A program made the position numbers and the translations under genes. Source: Vavraia culicis subsp. floridensis (Eukaryota > Microsporidia > Pleistophoridae). From it: a stretch of 64,000 nucleotides of DNA. Each line of letters opens with the position of its first letter. Within the stretch, counting starts at the first letter, position 1. The DNA lies in NCBI RefSeq assembly GCF_000192795.1, contig NW_007360622.1, positions 1-64,000 on the forward strand, given 5' to 3'. The notes beneath the pieces were generated by a model. The model searched no databases, was not told where the DNA came from, and was given only the letters and a program-made list of their open reading frames with translations. Positions 50,692 to 61,509 of the stretch are shown here, one piece after another.

Positions 50692-51342
50692 CTACATGCC
50701 AATCTTACGTCCCCGTTTTCGTACATCACTCAATCTTTTCTCCAGTGATATTTGCTCTTTAATTCCATAGCCATCATAGAACCACACCATGTAATCATCA
50801 CGATGCACTGTTCGGACAGCCTTCTCTAGCAAATAAAGATCAACGGCCCTGTCCTCGTCCTTTCCTGAGAAATACGATAGGCCAAAATCAATTATATGAA
50901 TCAGGTTATCAGCGACTATGAAATTTGCTGTGGTCAAATCACCATGCACAATGCCGCATGCGTGTACTTTCCGAACAAGCTGGCCCAAGTTGGTAAAAAT
51001 GTCGGGAAGCGATAATGTAAGACCGTGGATGGGCTGCCCCTCGCGATGTTCCAAACATATAACAACATCCTTCAAATTCATTCCTGGTATGTTTGACATG
51101 CAAATCGTGGTTTTATTGTCAAACTGCTCGTTGTTTTCATCCATTTTTAACAATCTGGGTGCGTCAATCTGATTGGCAGCCAATCGCTCTAAAATCTTTT
51201 TCTCCGTCACCGTTCTTTTCTTGCGTATATCAATGTCTATCTCTGGTATTCTGTAGCTCTTCGGTGTTCTATATTTAATTATGGTGTCATTCACCAGGTA
51301 TATTTTTGCTTCAGCTCCATGTGCTATCAATGTAGGATCCAT
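50692..51342 (-). CDS. BUD32: BUD32/PRPK kinase of the KEOPS complex
   Basis: Small atypical kinase/ATPase of the KEOPS complex, which makes the t6A modification of tRNA. It has 216 residues, about yeast length (261). Motifs: AHGAEAKIYLV near residue 7, in place of a glycine loop; the lysine in IIKYR; the helix with TVTEKKILERL; a catalytic loop GIVHGDLTTANF (His133, Asp135); IIDFGLSYFS (DFG at 152-154); then DRAVDLYLLEKAVRTVH, and the basic C-terminal tail SDVRKRGRKIGM, typical of Bud32. The open frame has a TTG start upstream, but the ATG directly follows CCCC. I am very confident of this assignment. Confidence 0.95.
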   Translation of the reverse strand: MDPTLIAHGAEAKIYLVNDTIIKYRTPKSYRIPEIDIDIRKKRTVTEKKILERLAANQIDAPRLLKMDENNEQFDNKTTICMSNIPGMNLKDVVICLEHREGQPIHGLTLSLPDIFTNLGQLVRKVHACGIVHGDLTTANFIVADNLIHIIDFGLSYFSGKDEDRAVDLYLLEKAVRTVHRDDYMVWFYDGYGIKEQISLEKRLSDVRKRGRKIGM

Positions 51343-52405
51343 GGGGTCCTTGCCACAGATCAATTTATTTCTGAGACAAGCCAAGGCGTGTTATCGATGT
51401 CAAAATTGATGAGTATTAGCAGAACGTGATATGTTTATTAGAATATTCGAAGATAAGCAGAGACGAACACTATCTCGCTTTCTATTGAAAAATACTACAC
51501 AGAGGATGTGCCATAGATCAAAGTTTAAATAACCATGTAAAGTATATTTTAGTCAACAGAACATCAAATCATGCCATGTAGAACGCACATTGTCTATTTG
51601 ATGATCCAGAAATAGGTAAGAAAATATTTTTTACATCCATGAGACCACTCGATTATTCCCATAACTTATCATATTAGCAGTTTTATACAATTCTTATGAC
51701 AATAATGTTGATAGCTGATCATTAAATCTTCTAATAGCACACCAAGTTGGTAATTCAATACGCCGATCTCATGTCCTGTCCAATACCAAACTATGCAAGT
51801 TCTTTTCTCCATTCAGAGAATGAACGTATCTTACGATGGTGTGTAACAGGTAAAAATTTGTAAAATAATGTTTTGACACATAAAATGGTTCGATTTAAAA
51901 AACTGATTGAAAGTTATTTGAAAAGATCTGCCAACATCAACAACCTCAAACGCAACACATCATACGAAAGAATAGTTTAAAATGATGTATGAGCAGCTTT
52001 TGCTACATAATTTGAACATTAACTCGTCACATCAGCACAGTTACAATTATCTACTTTCACTGTCAATTTTATATTACTTCCAGAAAGTGTGGAATCGAAG
52101 TGTCCATAGAAGAAATATTGCTGGTAAATACACAAGATTTTAACATATAACATAGCAATGCGCAGAAATGAACCTTTTATGAGTGGCTTGCGTGTTGTAG
52201 TTGATGCACTCATGGCAATATCTGATCAGCAAGAGGTGTCCATGAGTGTGTGATCGGAATGTTATAATATGACACGATATATTTACATTTGAACCTCGAG
52301 AAAGTCGTAAAATTACTTGGTTTATGAGTAGCAATCACTCCATTCTGCCGATATTACACAGTGACATTTTCGCTGGCTAAAATTTTTTTTAACACCCTCC
52401 CAGAA
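51343..52405. other. Intergenic between divergent genes
   Basis: About 1.06 kb of AT-rich DNA. Several frames of 60-odd codons on the minus strand (52019-52334) lack start signals and likeness. Nothing is supported. Confidence 0.45.
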
Positions 52406-52846
52406 ATGTGCCCACAGAACATGCCAGTGCCGATACAAGCACAGTCGAGAGAGCTTAAATTTGATCCGAACAATGAGTTTACGCGTGAGGAACACTTTAA
52501 ATCACAGGCCAAACACCTTTTGGCGCAGATAACTTACAAATTGCCGTTAGAGGGCCACACAGGTCCTTTGCTCAAGTCCAAAAATGAGATTGCAAGATTG
52601 GAGAATCTCAAGAAAGCAAGCGAGGCTGCTCTAATGAGGGTGAAGGAAAAAGGGCGTAAGCTGTCAGAATTTAAAAAAGATGTGAAAGATACCAATGAGC
52701 ATCCGACAAATGGCAAGGAGAAGAGGAAAAGAATGGGAAACGCGATAAGAAGAATTGAACATACGAAGAGAAATAACAGTAAAAATAACAACAGGAAAGT
52801 AAGACGGGATGACAAGGGCACGGGCAGGAAGAGAGTGAAGAAATAA
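52406..52846 (+). CDS. Basic Lys/Arg-rich protein, probably nucleolar
   Basis: A 146-residue protein I cannot name. The N-terminal 65 residues carry the only structured-looking part (NEFTREEHFKSQAKHLLAQI, then KLPLEGHTGPLLKSKNEIARL). The middle is helical, and the C-terminal 60 residues are almost all Lys, Arg, Asn and Gly (KEKRKRMGNAIRRI), typical of nucleolar or ribosome-assembly factors. It has no signal peptide or Cys pairs. The frame starts with GTG at 52361; the first ATG has CCC four bases upstream, so it is preferred. It is followed by LTN1 on the same strand about 600 bp on. Composition alone suggests a nuclear RNA-related role; that is inference. Confidence 0.7.
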   Translation: MCPQNMPVPIQAQSRELKFDPNNEFTREEHFKSQAKHLLAQITYKLPLEGHTGPLLKSKNEIARLENLKKASEAALMRVKEKGRKLSEFKKDVKDTNEHPTNGKEKRKRMGNAIRRIEHTKRNNSKNNNRKVRRDDKGTGRKRVKK

Positions 52847-53446
52847 CTAGATAAAGTTAAATTACAATATCGTTACAGTTTTTACCATTGCCAAGTTATA
52901 ATTTTTGATAATCAGGATATAATTGGTATGTAAATCGTTATTACAGCGTTGATATGGTTCTACGGATATTTTCCACGTTCAGCCAAGATGTATTAAGCTT
53001 GTACGTTACATAATGTAGTGATACCCCTGCGAAATGAACTGTAGTTTTATCCATTGTGATTGAGATTCGTGTTTTTTAGATCAAACTAAATATGAAAGTA
53101 AATATCTTGGCCATGTGTTTTATATCGCATCATTGCGAAAATATGATATGGATACATATTTACAGCAACATTCTTAATGTTTTGGTGAGTACTGGTCTAT
53201 ACTGCAGTCTTTTTACATTTCATTACGCGCGAATAAAACATTTGCTGTGATTGGCAGGTGCGACACGATAACATACTTTCTTCTAACGTACAAGGCTCTA
53301 TTCGGTGCATTCTCGGTTTTATGCATCGCTGTCCTTCGTCTTCTGTTCACCAAGAAAGATTTATCCATCTGCTCGTATCACAACATCTAAAAAGCACATT
53401 TTTCTGGTCCAAATATACAAACTCACATTTTGGTGACCCCCTCCTG
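52847..53446. other. Intergenic, 600 bp
   Basis: It contains the LTN1 upstream region. A frame open from a GTG at 53258 runs into LTN1 but lacks an early ATG. A GGTGAGT word at 53183 and TTGGCAG before 53258 could be read as an intron, but I prefer the ATG at 53447. Confidence 0.4.
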
Positions 53447-56400
53447 ATGAACATCTTCAGTGACAATCCAGAATTCGACGAAAATTTCTATTCAATCGTA
53501 AAGAGGTTAAACAAGAAAAGCGTAGCAACACGGAGAAAAGCGTTTGAGTCCTTGTTTGAATCGTTCTCGTCGCTTCCTGTTCAATCAAACATGTCTGTTT
53601 TGAAGGATGTTATCGTGCAAAACATACGAGGAGAGCTGAGAAGGGAGAGCACACGGCTGCTAGCTTTAGTTTTGGACTACAATGATTGTCATGATGTGTT
53701 ATGTTACTGGTTTGTTAATTTTCTTGAGGACAGGAATGACAAGTATAATTCGGTGATACTGGACAAGGTGGACCTAAAACAATGCGGTAACATTATGAGA
53801 GAGGTCGATAAAAATGACAGCGTTATGGTACTTAAAGCGCATTACACTCTTTTACGGTACAATTGTACGGAGTTGATCAAGAAATTCGTATATAAAAGCG
53901 ATGAAACAGGGCAACTTGTGGACCACAACATTTCCGATGAATTCAGAGATATGATACAGACATTGGATTGTAACAATGCTGAGATTTACAAGATGGTTGT
54001 GTTCATTCTCATCAAAATGCATCTTCCAATTCCTGAAGTTGTTATTTCTGTCACAAATCCGTCTTTAATTGATATAAAATACAAAATAATCCAAAATCGT
54101 AGATTACCCGTTGAGCTGGTCCAGTTTTATGGAGAATGTCGGTATCTAAATCTTGAAGGTGTAAGGTATGTGGACGAAAACTATAAGTTGGAGTACAGCA
54201 GAATGAAAGTTATTCGCAGAGATGTGTTTGAATACATCATGTGCAAGCTGAAGAATGGCGAAAAGCGTGATGTTGTCCTGTACTACATCAACGAATCTGT
54301 TGAATACTGCAATGTGTTTGAGCATTTTAATGATTTTGATGTTTTGAACGAACAATGCAGCTTTGATAAGGTCAACGAGTTCTTGGTTTATCTGATGAAA
54401 GACATTGTGTCCAAATATAATTCCGAAGAAAATTTAAGTTTGATGCTTGGAAACCTAATTCTAAGGGATGAAGATAAAGCTCCGAACTTCTCCTACCATA
54501 AAAAAGACGCATATAGCAAAACATGTGTTAGTGCAAAAAGTAGTCACGATCAAACCATCTTCACTTACAATAATTCCAAAGAATGCTTTGATTTTGCAAA
54601 TAATGATGATGTATCAAGGTGCAATATTGTATTATACGCTGATCCGCTGATATACACGCTTTGTAAGTTGAATTTGCAGCAAATCCTGGTCAGAAGTAAT
54701 TTGTTGAAAATAAAGGTACAAACGATAAGCTCCTGCGATTCAACAACTTTAGAAACCATTAATAGCTGTTTAGATGCAGCGATAGAGGTGATAGACAAAA
54801 AGTTTTTTGTGGAACACCAGGAATATTTCCGGGACAAGGTGTTGTATCGACGATATCCCGATTTGATAACAAATTTGAAGGATGTCGATGAGGAGCTGGT
54901 GCATATGCTCACAGAAGAACAACAAAGGGAGTATGGCAGGCTAATAATTGGCGGTGAGAAGCAGGTTTTGGGAGAAAATATTCCGAAAATCCTGGTGCTT
55001 CCGTGTTTATACAGGAAGTATTTGGACAATAATGATATTTCTTGTGCTAGCTATGGTATTGATACGAAAGATCTGCTCCTGAACTATCTTGATCATAAGT
55101 TTGTAATACGCTTCTGTATCAATGAGAAGGATATTTTTTGGATGCTCTCAACCTTCAAATTTAATAATTCAGTTTTTTATACCTCGAATGATTCGTTGTC
55201 AAACTCGTTTTTTTATCGAACCTGTCATGTAAAACCGTTTTCATGTCAAACATATAAAAAATTACGGGCACTGAGGAAGACGTGCAAGCATTTTCAATTC
55301 ATTGAGTCGCTAAAAATTATCAACATTATGTTAAATGTGAAGAATGCAAATAAAGTTGAGATAAAAGAAGAAAATATAAAAGAACTAGGTGTTAACAAAG
55401 TATTCTGTACGAGTGATGATGTTAACGAATGTCTGAGCATATGCAAATTTATCCACAGCAGGAACAATGATGATAAAATTTATACATACAGGGAGTTGGA
55501 AAACGGAGTTTTACCGACAGGTGACTGTGGTTGCGAAGAATATTTTCATGATGATTTGGATGCTGCGGTAGATTTCTACGAAGAATGTGAGAGTATGGTT
55601 ACGCATGATTATGTCAGCACACTTCCCCTAAGTTATAGGAAGATGTGCTATATCAGGGTGGTCAACCGTATAATCAAGTCGGGCTACTTTAAATTTACTG
55701 TCCTGCACAGCAAGAAGAAGGAAATTTACCTCGTAAACAATTTTGTTATCAAACCGCATTATATTGAGAATGAAAACCTCAGTAAATTAAGGATAAACCT
55801 GAATTTTATCAAAAGAGACAAATTATTACGAGTGAGATATTTCAAGCGAAATAAACATTATGAATTGGAAAAGGTTATTGAAAGATTGAGCAACGATATT
55901 TTCAATACGTATACCAAAATGAAGAACAAGCTGAGCTATAGTACAATGATGAAAGTTATCAATCATTTTGAAGATAATGTGTGGTACTACGTGTTCATCA
56001 GGAGTGTGAGCAAAATACGGAACATATCGACTGTCCTTTTCCTAGAAAAAATGATAAGCTGTCGAGGTAAAGGCATCAGCGGAAATATAAACATCGAGGA
56101 GGTCAACAGCTTATCCGTTTTGAATGATAGTGAAAATAGGTCAAGGGGTCGCAAACAGGTGGAATTGAGTAAGTTTCTTGTACAGCAGCGGTCATCCCTG
56201 TTTAAGTGCGTAAGAGAAGAATTTGCCTATAACTTTCCCTCCCTGCTGCCATTCCTCACGAACGACACAATAAAAATCGACTCGTGCATAAAAAGAGAAG
56301 TGATGAACAAACTGTACAACGTCAAGCTCAAGCTGTTGAAAGTAACGAACGGATATGAATTGATTGCAACCTACTTCATAAATAACGAGGACCTGCAGTG

Positions 56401-56719
56401 CAAAATACTAATACACAACAATAAACGACCAACAATAACTACATTAAGGAAGGACAAGTTCATTTTAAAGTTGAACAAATTGTTGGAAATAAGTAACCGA
56501 TACGTAGAGGTTTTGGGGCTATGGAAAATCAACCTTGATAATAAAATGATGGGTCGAAAGGAGTGTTTGATCTGTTACTACATCGTGGATATGAAGGATC
56601 GATTACCTGATTATGAGTGTAAAACCTGTAAAAATATTTTCCACGTAAATTGCGTTGACAAATACCAGACGCACAGCAAGAATTTTCTGTGCCCGTTTTG
56701 TAGAAATATGATGAAATAA
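53447..56719 (+). CDS. LTN1: E3 ubiquitin ligase listerin (LTN1/RKR1)
   Basis: RING E3 ligase of ribosome-associated quality control: it binds stalled 60S subunits and tags the trapped nascent chain. It has 1090 residues, much smaller than yeast Ltn1 (1562). The N terminus fits the listerin pattern: NPEFDENFYSIVKRLNKKSVATRRKAFESL (family: [26 protein letters not shown]). A long helical repeat region follows. The RING is at the very C terminus (from residue about 1040): CLIC, 14 residues, CKTC, KNIFH, VNC, 12 residues, CPFC, then a short tail ending MMK, as in listerin's closing RING. CCCCC ends six bases upstream of the ATG, which decides the start against an open frame beginning with GTG at 53258. 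Confidence 0.88.
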   Translation: MNIFSDNPEFDENFYSIVKRLNKKSVATRRKAFESLFESFSSLPVQSNMSVLKDVIVQNIRGELRRESTRLLALVLDYNDCHDVLCYWFVNFLEDRNDKYNSVILDKVDLKQCGNIMREVDKNDSVMVLKAHYTLLRYNCTELIKKFVYKSDETGQLVDHNISDEFRDMIQTLDCNNAEIYKMVVFILIKMHLPIPEVVISVTNPSLIDIKYKIIQNRRLPVELVQFYGECRYLNLEGVRYVDENYKLEYSRMKVIRRDVFEYIMCKLKNGEKRDVVLYYINESVEYCNVFEHFNDFDVLNEQCSFDKVNEFLVYLMKDIVSKYNSEENLSLMLGNLILRDEDKAPNFSYHKKDAYSKTCVSAKSSHDQTIFTYNNSKECFDFANNDDVSRCNIVLYADPLIYTLCKLNLQQILVRSNLLKIKVQTISSCDSTTLETINSCLDAAIEVIDKKFFVEHQEYFRDKVLYRRYPDLITNLKDVDEELVHMLTEEQQREYGRLIIGGEKQVLGENIPKILVLPCLYRKYLDNNDISCASYGIDTKDLLLNYLDHKFVIRFCINEKDIFWMLSTFKFNNSVFYTSNDSLSNSFFYRTCHVKPFSCQTYKKLRALRKTCKHFQFIESLKIINIMLNVKNANKVEIKEENIKELGVNKVFCTSDDVNECLSICKFIHSRNNDDKIYTYRELENGVLPTGDCGCEEYFHDDLDAAVDFYEECESMVTHDYVSTLPLSYRKMCYIRVVNRIIKSGYFKFTVLHSKKKEIYLVNNFVIKPHYIENENLSKLRINLNFIKRDKLLRVRYFKRNKHYELEKVIERLSNDIFNTYTKMKNKLSYSTMMKVINHFEDNVWYYVFIRSVSKIRNISTVLFLEKMISCRGKGISGNINIEEVNSLSVLNDSENRSRGRKQVELSKFLVQQRSSLFKCVREEFAYNFPSLLPFLTNDTIKIDSCIKREVMNKLYNVKLKLLKVTNGYELIATYFINNEDLQCKILIHNNKRPTITTLRKDKFILKLNKLLEISNRYVEVLGLWKINLDNKMMGRKECLICYYIVDMKDRLPDYECKTCKNIFHVNCVDKYQTHSKNFLCPFCRNMMK

Positions 56720-57871
56720 CTGAAGGTAAGTACGCAGACGGTTGCAGTGAAATTGGTGCAGGTATGTCTGAGGTGGTTGAAGTAAATTTTAATGGCTCTT
56801 AACGAAATATAAATCTGCTTTCGAACCAGAATGGTGGTGAAAAAGATTTTGGTTTGCCATAAATTGGCAGCAATATTGATCGTTGGTACTGTGGTGTAAG
56901 CAAATTGAAAAGTTTGGAAACAGCTGGTCTGATATTGCGGAACAGAATGACATGATGACGAGTTTTTATTCTTCTATGGCGAAGAGATGCAGGAATGGTG
57001 CCATTCACGTGAAAATGTTGTCGTTTGGAAGGTTTTATTGCTAAAGCATAATGTTGGAGCGTAGCTGCCGGATTTATCACCAGACATATCAATTTAGTTG
57101 CAAATTTCTGATATAAAAAGTATTTTTGGTCTTTAAACGTGTCTTTTAGTGCAATTTATCGTTCTCATTTCCATGTTTTTAACTCCACTGTAGAAAGTCC
57201 CAAACACTGAAGATCCACGAGTACTAAAAGATTGCGTTCATGCTATCACTAGCGTGTTACACTAATCTTGTCGCCGTGTTCTGTTGATTCTCTGGATTAC
57301 ACATACAACAAATTATTGTTAGAGCAACACGCATATAAAATTTCTACTTTTTATAAACATTGCTGCCATCGATTCTATTCGTTGAGCAAGCGCAAAAAAA
57401 TAAATTTTCTGCAAACAACACAGACGGCATGCGCCTTGTAGCTTGTGATGGTGTCAAATTATGATACGGCTAATTTTGATATGTTCCATGCCATAACAGC
57501 ATGGTGTTGGTAGTTTGATACTGCATTTATCTTTACCATGGCTCTATTCATATATAATACAGCCATTTCCATTCCAATTATCGTGTCTTTGGTTCTTTAT
57601 TGCAGTGAGTTGCCCATAAAATCAGGAATGCCATGTCAATCAATTGATTGGTCCTATGATAGAAGACATGATGAAGCTAGCACCGGATAAAACATGTTGT
57701 TTATCCTCAAAAAGTACGAAATAGGTGCTCATCAGTCATTCCTTGAGTTAATTTAAATCGCTCAACGCCCATCCTAATTTTGCCATCTTATCCTGACATG
57801 TCGAACATTTGCTTTCAATCACACAGTCAGAGATTGTTCTACTCAAGAGAAAACGCTGTACCGCCCACGTT
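56720..57871. other. Intergenic between LTN1 and RING gene
   Basis: About 1.15 kb. I looked for further listerin-like coding before the small RING gene and found none; the frames here are short. A 97-codon minus-strand frame (56799-57092) starts with TTG and is not supported. Confidence 0.4.
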
Positions 57872-58048
57872 ATGATACAAATCTGTGAAATTTGCCTGAT
57901 TTGTCACTGTGATGTGTATTCAACACGGGGTCCAGCAAACCATAAATGCAATACGTGCCGTAATATGTTCCATGAGGAGTGTATTAACAAGTACTGGCAG
58001 AACTGCGCGAGCAATATGTGTCCGGTGTGCAGATGCTGTATGAAATAG
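57872..58048 (+). CDS. Stand-alone RING protein, listerin-RING paralog
   Basis: A 58-residue protein that is almost entirely a RING. Ligand spacing is CLIC, 14 residues, CNTC, four residues, H, two residues, C, 12 residues, CPVC: exactly the spacing of the C-terminal RING of LTN1, whose end lies about 1.15 kb upstream. About 20 of 51 aligned positions agree, and both proteins end in MK after a short tail. The ATG has CCC five bases upstream, as in clear genes here. The open frame extends 21 codons further upstream from a TTG. It may be a duplicated, now independent RING protein or the surviving tail of a second listerin copy. What it ubiquitinates, if anything, is unknown. Confidence 0.7.
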   Translation: MIQICEICLICHCDVYSTRGPANHKCNTCRNMFHEECINKYWQNCASNMCPVCRCCMK

Positions 58049-58340
58049 CAGAGTTTGCAGATTTACAAGGATTTATTTCGAATAATAAAAAGTTGCAGTT
58101 GTCCTGGTAAAAGACAAATAATTTAGATCTCGTGAACGGATATAACTGCTCACTAATATTTGCTGTATTACAAAGGAAAATAAGGCTTAATAAATCGTGC
58201 CATGGTAGTTGTCTCCACATATTTACCGTTACAAATAGTTTTAGTAACCCCGTGAGCAGCGGTGCGCATTACATTCATGTGCCTTTAGCACACATCGATT
58301 ATTTTCCAAGATTTCCCTTCGTTTTGCCCACCCTTAGCGA

Positions 58341-58556
58341 ATGGCGAACAATTTGAAAAAGTTCCTGGTAGACGATCTAAACGATTACATAGACAAAGCG
58401 GTAATCGTTAAATTGATTGGTGGAAGAGAAGTTAAGGGTTTTCTGAAAAGCTACGATAACAACTTCAATTTGATACTGAAAGGCGGGCATGACTGGGAGT
58501 ATAGTAATACACTGTTCTGTTTGGGTGCTTCTGTAATATCAATTTGTGTTGAATGA
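58341..58556 (+). CDS. LSM7: LSM7, Sm-like RNA-binding protein
   Basis: Small Sm-fold protein of the Lsm1-7 and Lsm2-8 rings that bind oligo-U RNA ends in mRNA decay and U6 snRNP function. It has 71 residues (yeast Lsm7: 115). The Sm1 motif is DLNDYIDKAVIVKLIGGREVKGFLKSYDNNFNLIL, with the GGRE word typical of Lsm7. Sm2 is LGASVISICVE (Lsm7: CRGTSVVLICP, with the GTS core as GAS). The loop between Sm1 and Sm2 is short, which accounts for the smaller size. CCC lies nine bases upstream of the ATG. SmG is a possible alternative, but the flanks favour Lsm7. Confidence 0.82.
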   Translation: MANNLKKFLVDDLNDYIDKAVIVKLIGGREVKGFLKSYDNNFNLILKGGHDWEYSNTLFCLGASVISICVE

Positions 58557-58740
58557 TGATGTATTAAAAGTTTATGTTCGCTAATGTGCTGTTCTGCGGA
58601 AATGGTGCACTACCATGTGATAGGCAGAAAAGGACTCTTCCTGCACTTGCTGTCTGTTATGTTTAAATCTTTACGCTTATATTATTATTTGTGGTGACCG
58701 CTCTCTAAATCTGCTTTTACTTTGAATTTCTTTTGTCCTC

Positions 58741-59046
58741 ATGGAAAGTGCCAAGGAAAAGCTGAGCTTTGCGTTTGACAATTCACAGCTGATAAAAATT
58801 ATTAAAACGTTCACCGATGAAGAGGATGTACAAGAATTAGGGAATAGCATCGTATCTAAGATTATGGATGGGAATGAAGTTGAATGTGTACAAAATTACC
58901 TGTTCGAAAAGTTGGGCGAGCTGGACATTGAAGTCGAATACGAAGACTGCAGTAGTTTAGTTTCTATTATGAAGGAGATTTATAGAGAGGATGAAGCAGG
59001 AGGATGCGTATTTTATGAGAGCATTAAAAGTAGCATAAGAAATTAA
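58741..59046 (+). CDS. Small acidic hypothetical protein, 101 aa
   Basis: I do not recognise this. It is a 101-residue acidic protein with no signal peptide, membrane segment or cysteine cluster. It is mostly helical by composition (SAKEKLSFAFDNSQLIKIIKTF, then EDVQELGNSIVSKIMDG, then SLVSIMKEIYREDE), suggesting a small helical bundle. It has an ATG start but only TCCTC before it, weaker than other genes here. It sits between LSM7 and RIO1, all on the plus strand. The even amino-acid mix and a length of 101 codons in AT-rich DNA favour a real gene. Confidence 0.6.
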   Translation: MESAKEKLSFAFDNSQLIKIIKTFTDEEDVQELGNSIVSKIMDGNEVECVQNYLFEKLGELDIEVEYEDCSSLVSIMKEIYREDEAGGCVFYESIKSSIRN

Positions 59047-59466
59047 ACACTCTGATTTTACAAGGTTGGTATTGGCAGTGGTGTGGTTCTGTCACACAGG
59101 ACATATTATTCTTCATTATTTTGTCCAAGTTCTCCTTTGAGTGAGATCACAGCTATCGTATCAAAACAGTTTATTTGTTGCTGACATGAGAAAGAGCAGT
59201 AACTTTAGTGGTACGTTCCCAAATAAGAACTAAAAGAACGTTTTTAATGCTTACAGGACGTAGACAGCATCAGCTAATGTATGTGCAAAGTGTGTAATTA
59301 CTGTTTTTATCGGTTAGAAAGGACAGCAACATCCTCACTGTTTACAAGTTGTGAGTAGTTTATTTGTTGTTTTAAAGCGTGTTTATTTACCTTTGCACAT
59401 ACACAAGGAAGTTTTCTTCTGCAGCTTACTCTGTAAGCTCATAAAAAAATATTTCCCATCCTTAAC
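59047..59466. other. Intergenic, RIO1 upstream
   Basis: About 420 bp, AT-rich. Nothing supported beyond the presumed RIO1 promoter. Confidence 0.45.
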
Positions 59467-60660
59467 ATGGATGCGCCATTCGTTAAACCGGTAAAAACAC
59501 ACAAAGATAAATCGGACAGAGCTACAAAAGACAGGGTACTTGACAGTAAAACCCTCATAATACTGGAAAAACTGCAGAAGAGGAATATTCTCTTCGATCT
59601 CGAGGGATGTATCAGTAGTGGAAAGGAGGCGAACATATACAAAGCAAAAATTAGGCGAACACCAAAGTGCAAATTCATAAAAAGAAGCGATACTGAGACA
59701 GAAATTCACGACGACATAGCAGATGCAGGCAGGACTGATGATACAGTCACAAAGGATTCGGTGCTGCTTCCGATTTCTGGCGAAGAAAACGTGGCCATAA
59801 AAATTTTTAGGACGTCAATTCTCGAATTCAGAAATAGGAACGTATACATTACGAACGAAATACGGTTCAAAAATTTCAGAGTTTCCAATCCTAGAAAACT
59901 GATCAAAACCTGGGCGGAGAAAGAAGTACGCAACTTGACAAGACTAAATAATAGCAATATTCCGGCACCTCAGCCGTTATATCTGAAAAGAAACATAATA
60001 ATCATGAAATTGATCGGCAGTGAAACTCATATTGCTGCCAAACTGAAAGATTTACAGAACGTAGACTTTGTAGAAATTTATCGTGAGGTCATAGATCTGA
60101 TCGCAAGGATGTACAGAGATGCCAAGCTCATACATTGCGATCTGTCAGAGTATAATCTGTTATATTATGATAGCAAGGTGTATGTGATAGATGTTGGACA
60201 GAGTGTTGATGTAACACACGTGTATGCCGATGTATTTTTGGTGAATGATATTGCGAATGTCAGCAAATTCTTCGAGAGAAAAGGAATCGAGGTGGAAAGC
60301 ATAAGAAGTGTTTATGAACACGTTACCGGCAAGGAAATGCATTTCGATATCAAAGGGTGTGAGATTAACAAATTGGGGTTTGATACGGGTCGGTTGCTAG
60401 AGTTGTGTGATGGTCATAAGACGAGCATGTGTGCAAAGCCGTTGTACGACAAGAATAAGGCGAATAGCACACAAAAGGATGTACATCCTCGAAACGACGG
60501 TCAGTTCACAAAAAACGGGATTCTTACAAAAGAGGAGAAACTGGAGCGAAGAAGAAGATTCAAAGATGAAAGAAAAATGAAGAGAATGAGCAGATTGAAG
60601 AAAAATAAAGAAGTGAAGAATGTCAAGCGGAAAAAACACGCTCACAAAAGAATAAAATGA
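59467..60660 (+). CDS. RIO1: RIO1 atypical protein kinase
   Basis: Kinase/ATPase of late 40S ribosome maturation. It has 397 residues. Family motifs: GCISSGKEANIYKA (about 47-60), the nucleotide loop; the lysine in VAIKIFRTS; KTWAEKEVRNLTRL; the catalytic loop LIHCDLSEYNLLYY (His223, Asp225); VIDVGQSV (Asp near 242), where yeast and human have IDVSQSV; and DIANVSKFFERKGI, the RIO1-specific follow-up. A Lys/Arg-rich C-terminal tail from about 340 on is common in Rio1. An insert at about 64-98 extends the loop between strands. CCC lies nine bases upstream of the ATG. RIO2 is ruled out by the lack of its N-terminal winged helix. Confidence 0.95.
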   Translation: MDAPFVKPVKTHKDKSDRATKDRVLDSKTLIILEKLQKRNILFDLEGCISSGKEANIYKAKIRRTPKCKFIKRSDTETEIHDDIADAGRTDDTVTKDSVLLPISGEENVAIKIFRTSILEFRNRNVYITNEIRFKNFRVSNPRKLIKTWAEKEVRNLTRLNNSNIPAPQPLYLKRNIIIMKLIGSETHIAAKLKDLQNVDFVEIYREVIDLIARMYRDAKLIHCDLSEYNLLYYDSKVYVIDVGQSVDVTHVYADVFLVNDIANVSKFFERKGIEVESIRSVYEHVTGKEMHFDIKGCEINKLGFDTGRLLELCDGHKTSMCAKPLYDKNKANSTQKDVHPRNDGQFTKNGILTKEEKLERRRRFKDERKMKRMSRLKKNKEVKNVKRKKHAHKRIK

Positions 60661-61509
60661 TGAATTGATCGCTAGTACGTTCTTTTATAAGATTATGATG
60701 CAAAATTTAATAAATTGCAGGGTCTTCCATCACAACGTACTATTTTTTGAGATACAAATCGGTTGTGATCGAGTACTATTTGATATTTTTATTCTTTTTA
60801 AAAAAACATATTTAATAATCTTTTTTTCGTCATACATATATTTTTGTCTCTATGACTTCCATCCTGTCAGTGATAGCGTTTTGCATGGCAAACAATCATG
60901 TTGAACGATATTCTCTCAATCGCGATGCCTCTGACTCTACACTCTTATCGGCAGCCGTCTCGTATTCTCAGTCGCAAACACGTGTATTGAGTGTAAAGAA
61001 TTAGCTGTTGTCAATACGAGCTGTCATTTTCTCTGATTTTATTTGCTCATCCAAAATTTGAAATAGTTTCACTACACAGGTTTATATGACCAATAATTAA
61101 AAATTACTGGTCAATCCATTTTGTAAAAACATGTTCATCCAATTTTACGAGCTAGATATAAAAAACATGGTGCCCAATCAAAAATAGTTTTCGAAGCCCT
61201 ACGAAAAACGCACAGCGCAAGAAAGCAGGTAGGTGCAGGAAATAGTGATGATTTAAAGGTGCATTAAATTACATCTGACAGATAAACAAGTTTTATTCGT
61301 TTACAGATGCAAACGAAGACGGTGGTAAAAAACTAACAGAGGTGGAAACCACAACGTTTAGAAAATTACTGAAATTAGCTGGGAATTTCTGTTTTAATGA
61401 GTAGATGAGGCATATCGATTGGCTGTGAAGCACAGTGCTACGTTTATTCGATCTAACGTGTTATTAAATCGTATGATTTAACCCCATTAAAAATATTTCG
61501 AGGCTGAGA
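60661..61509. other. Intergenic
   Basis: About 850 bp of AT-rich DNA between two plus-strand genes. Nothing is supported. Confidence 0.45.

Noticed and set aside
53183..53257. Intron-like GGTGAGT...TTGGCAG before the LTN1 frame
   Set aside because: The ATG at 53447 directly follows a CCCCC signal and begins just before the conserved listerin N-terminal segment, so no upstream exon is needed.
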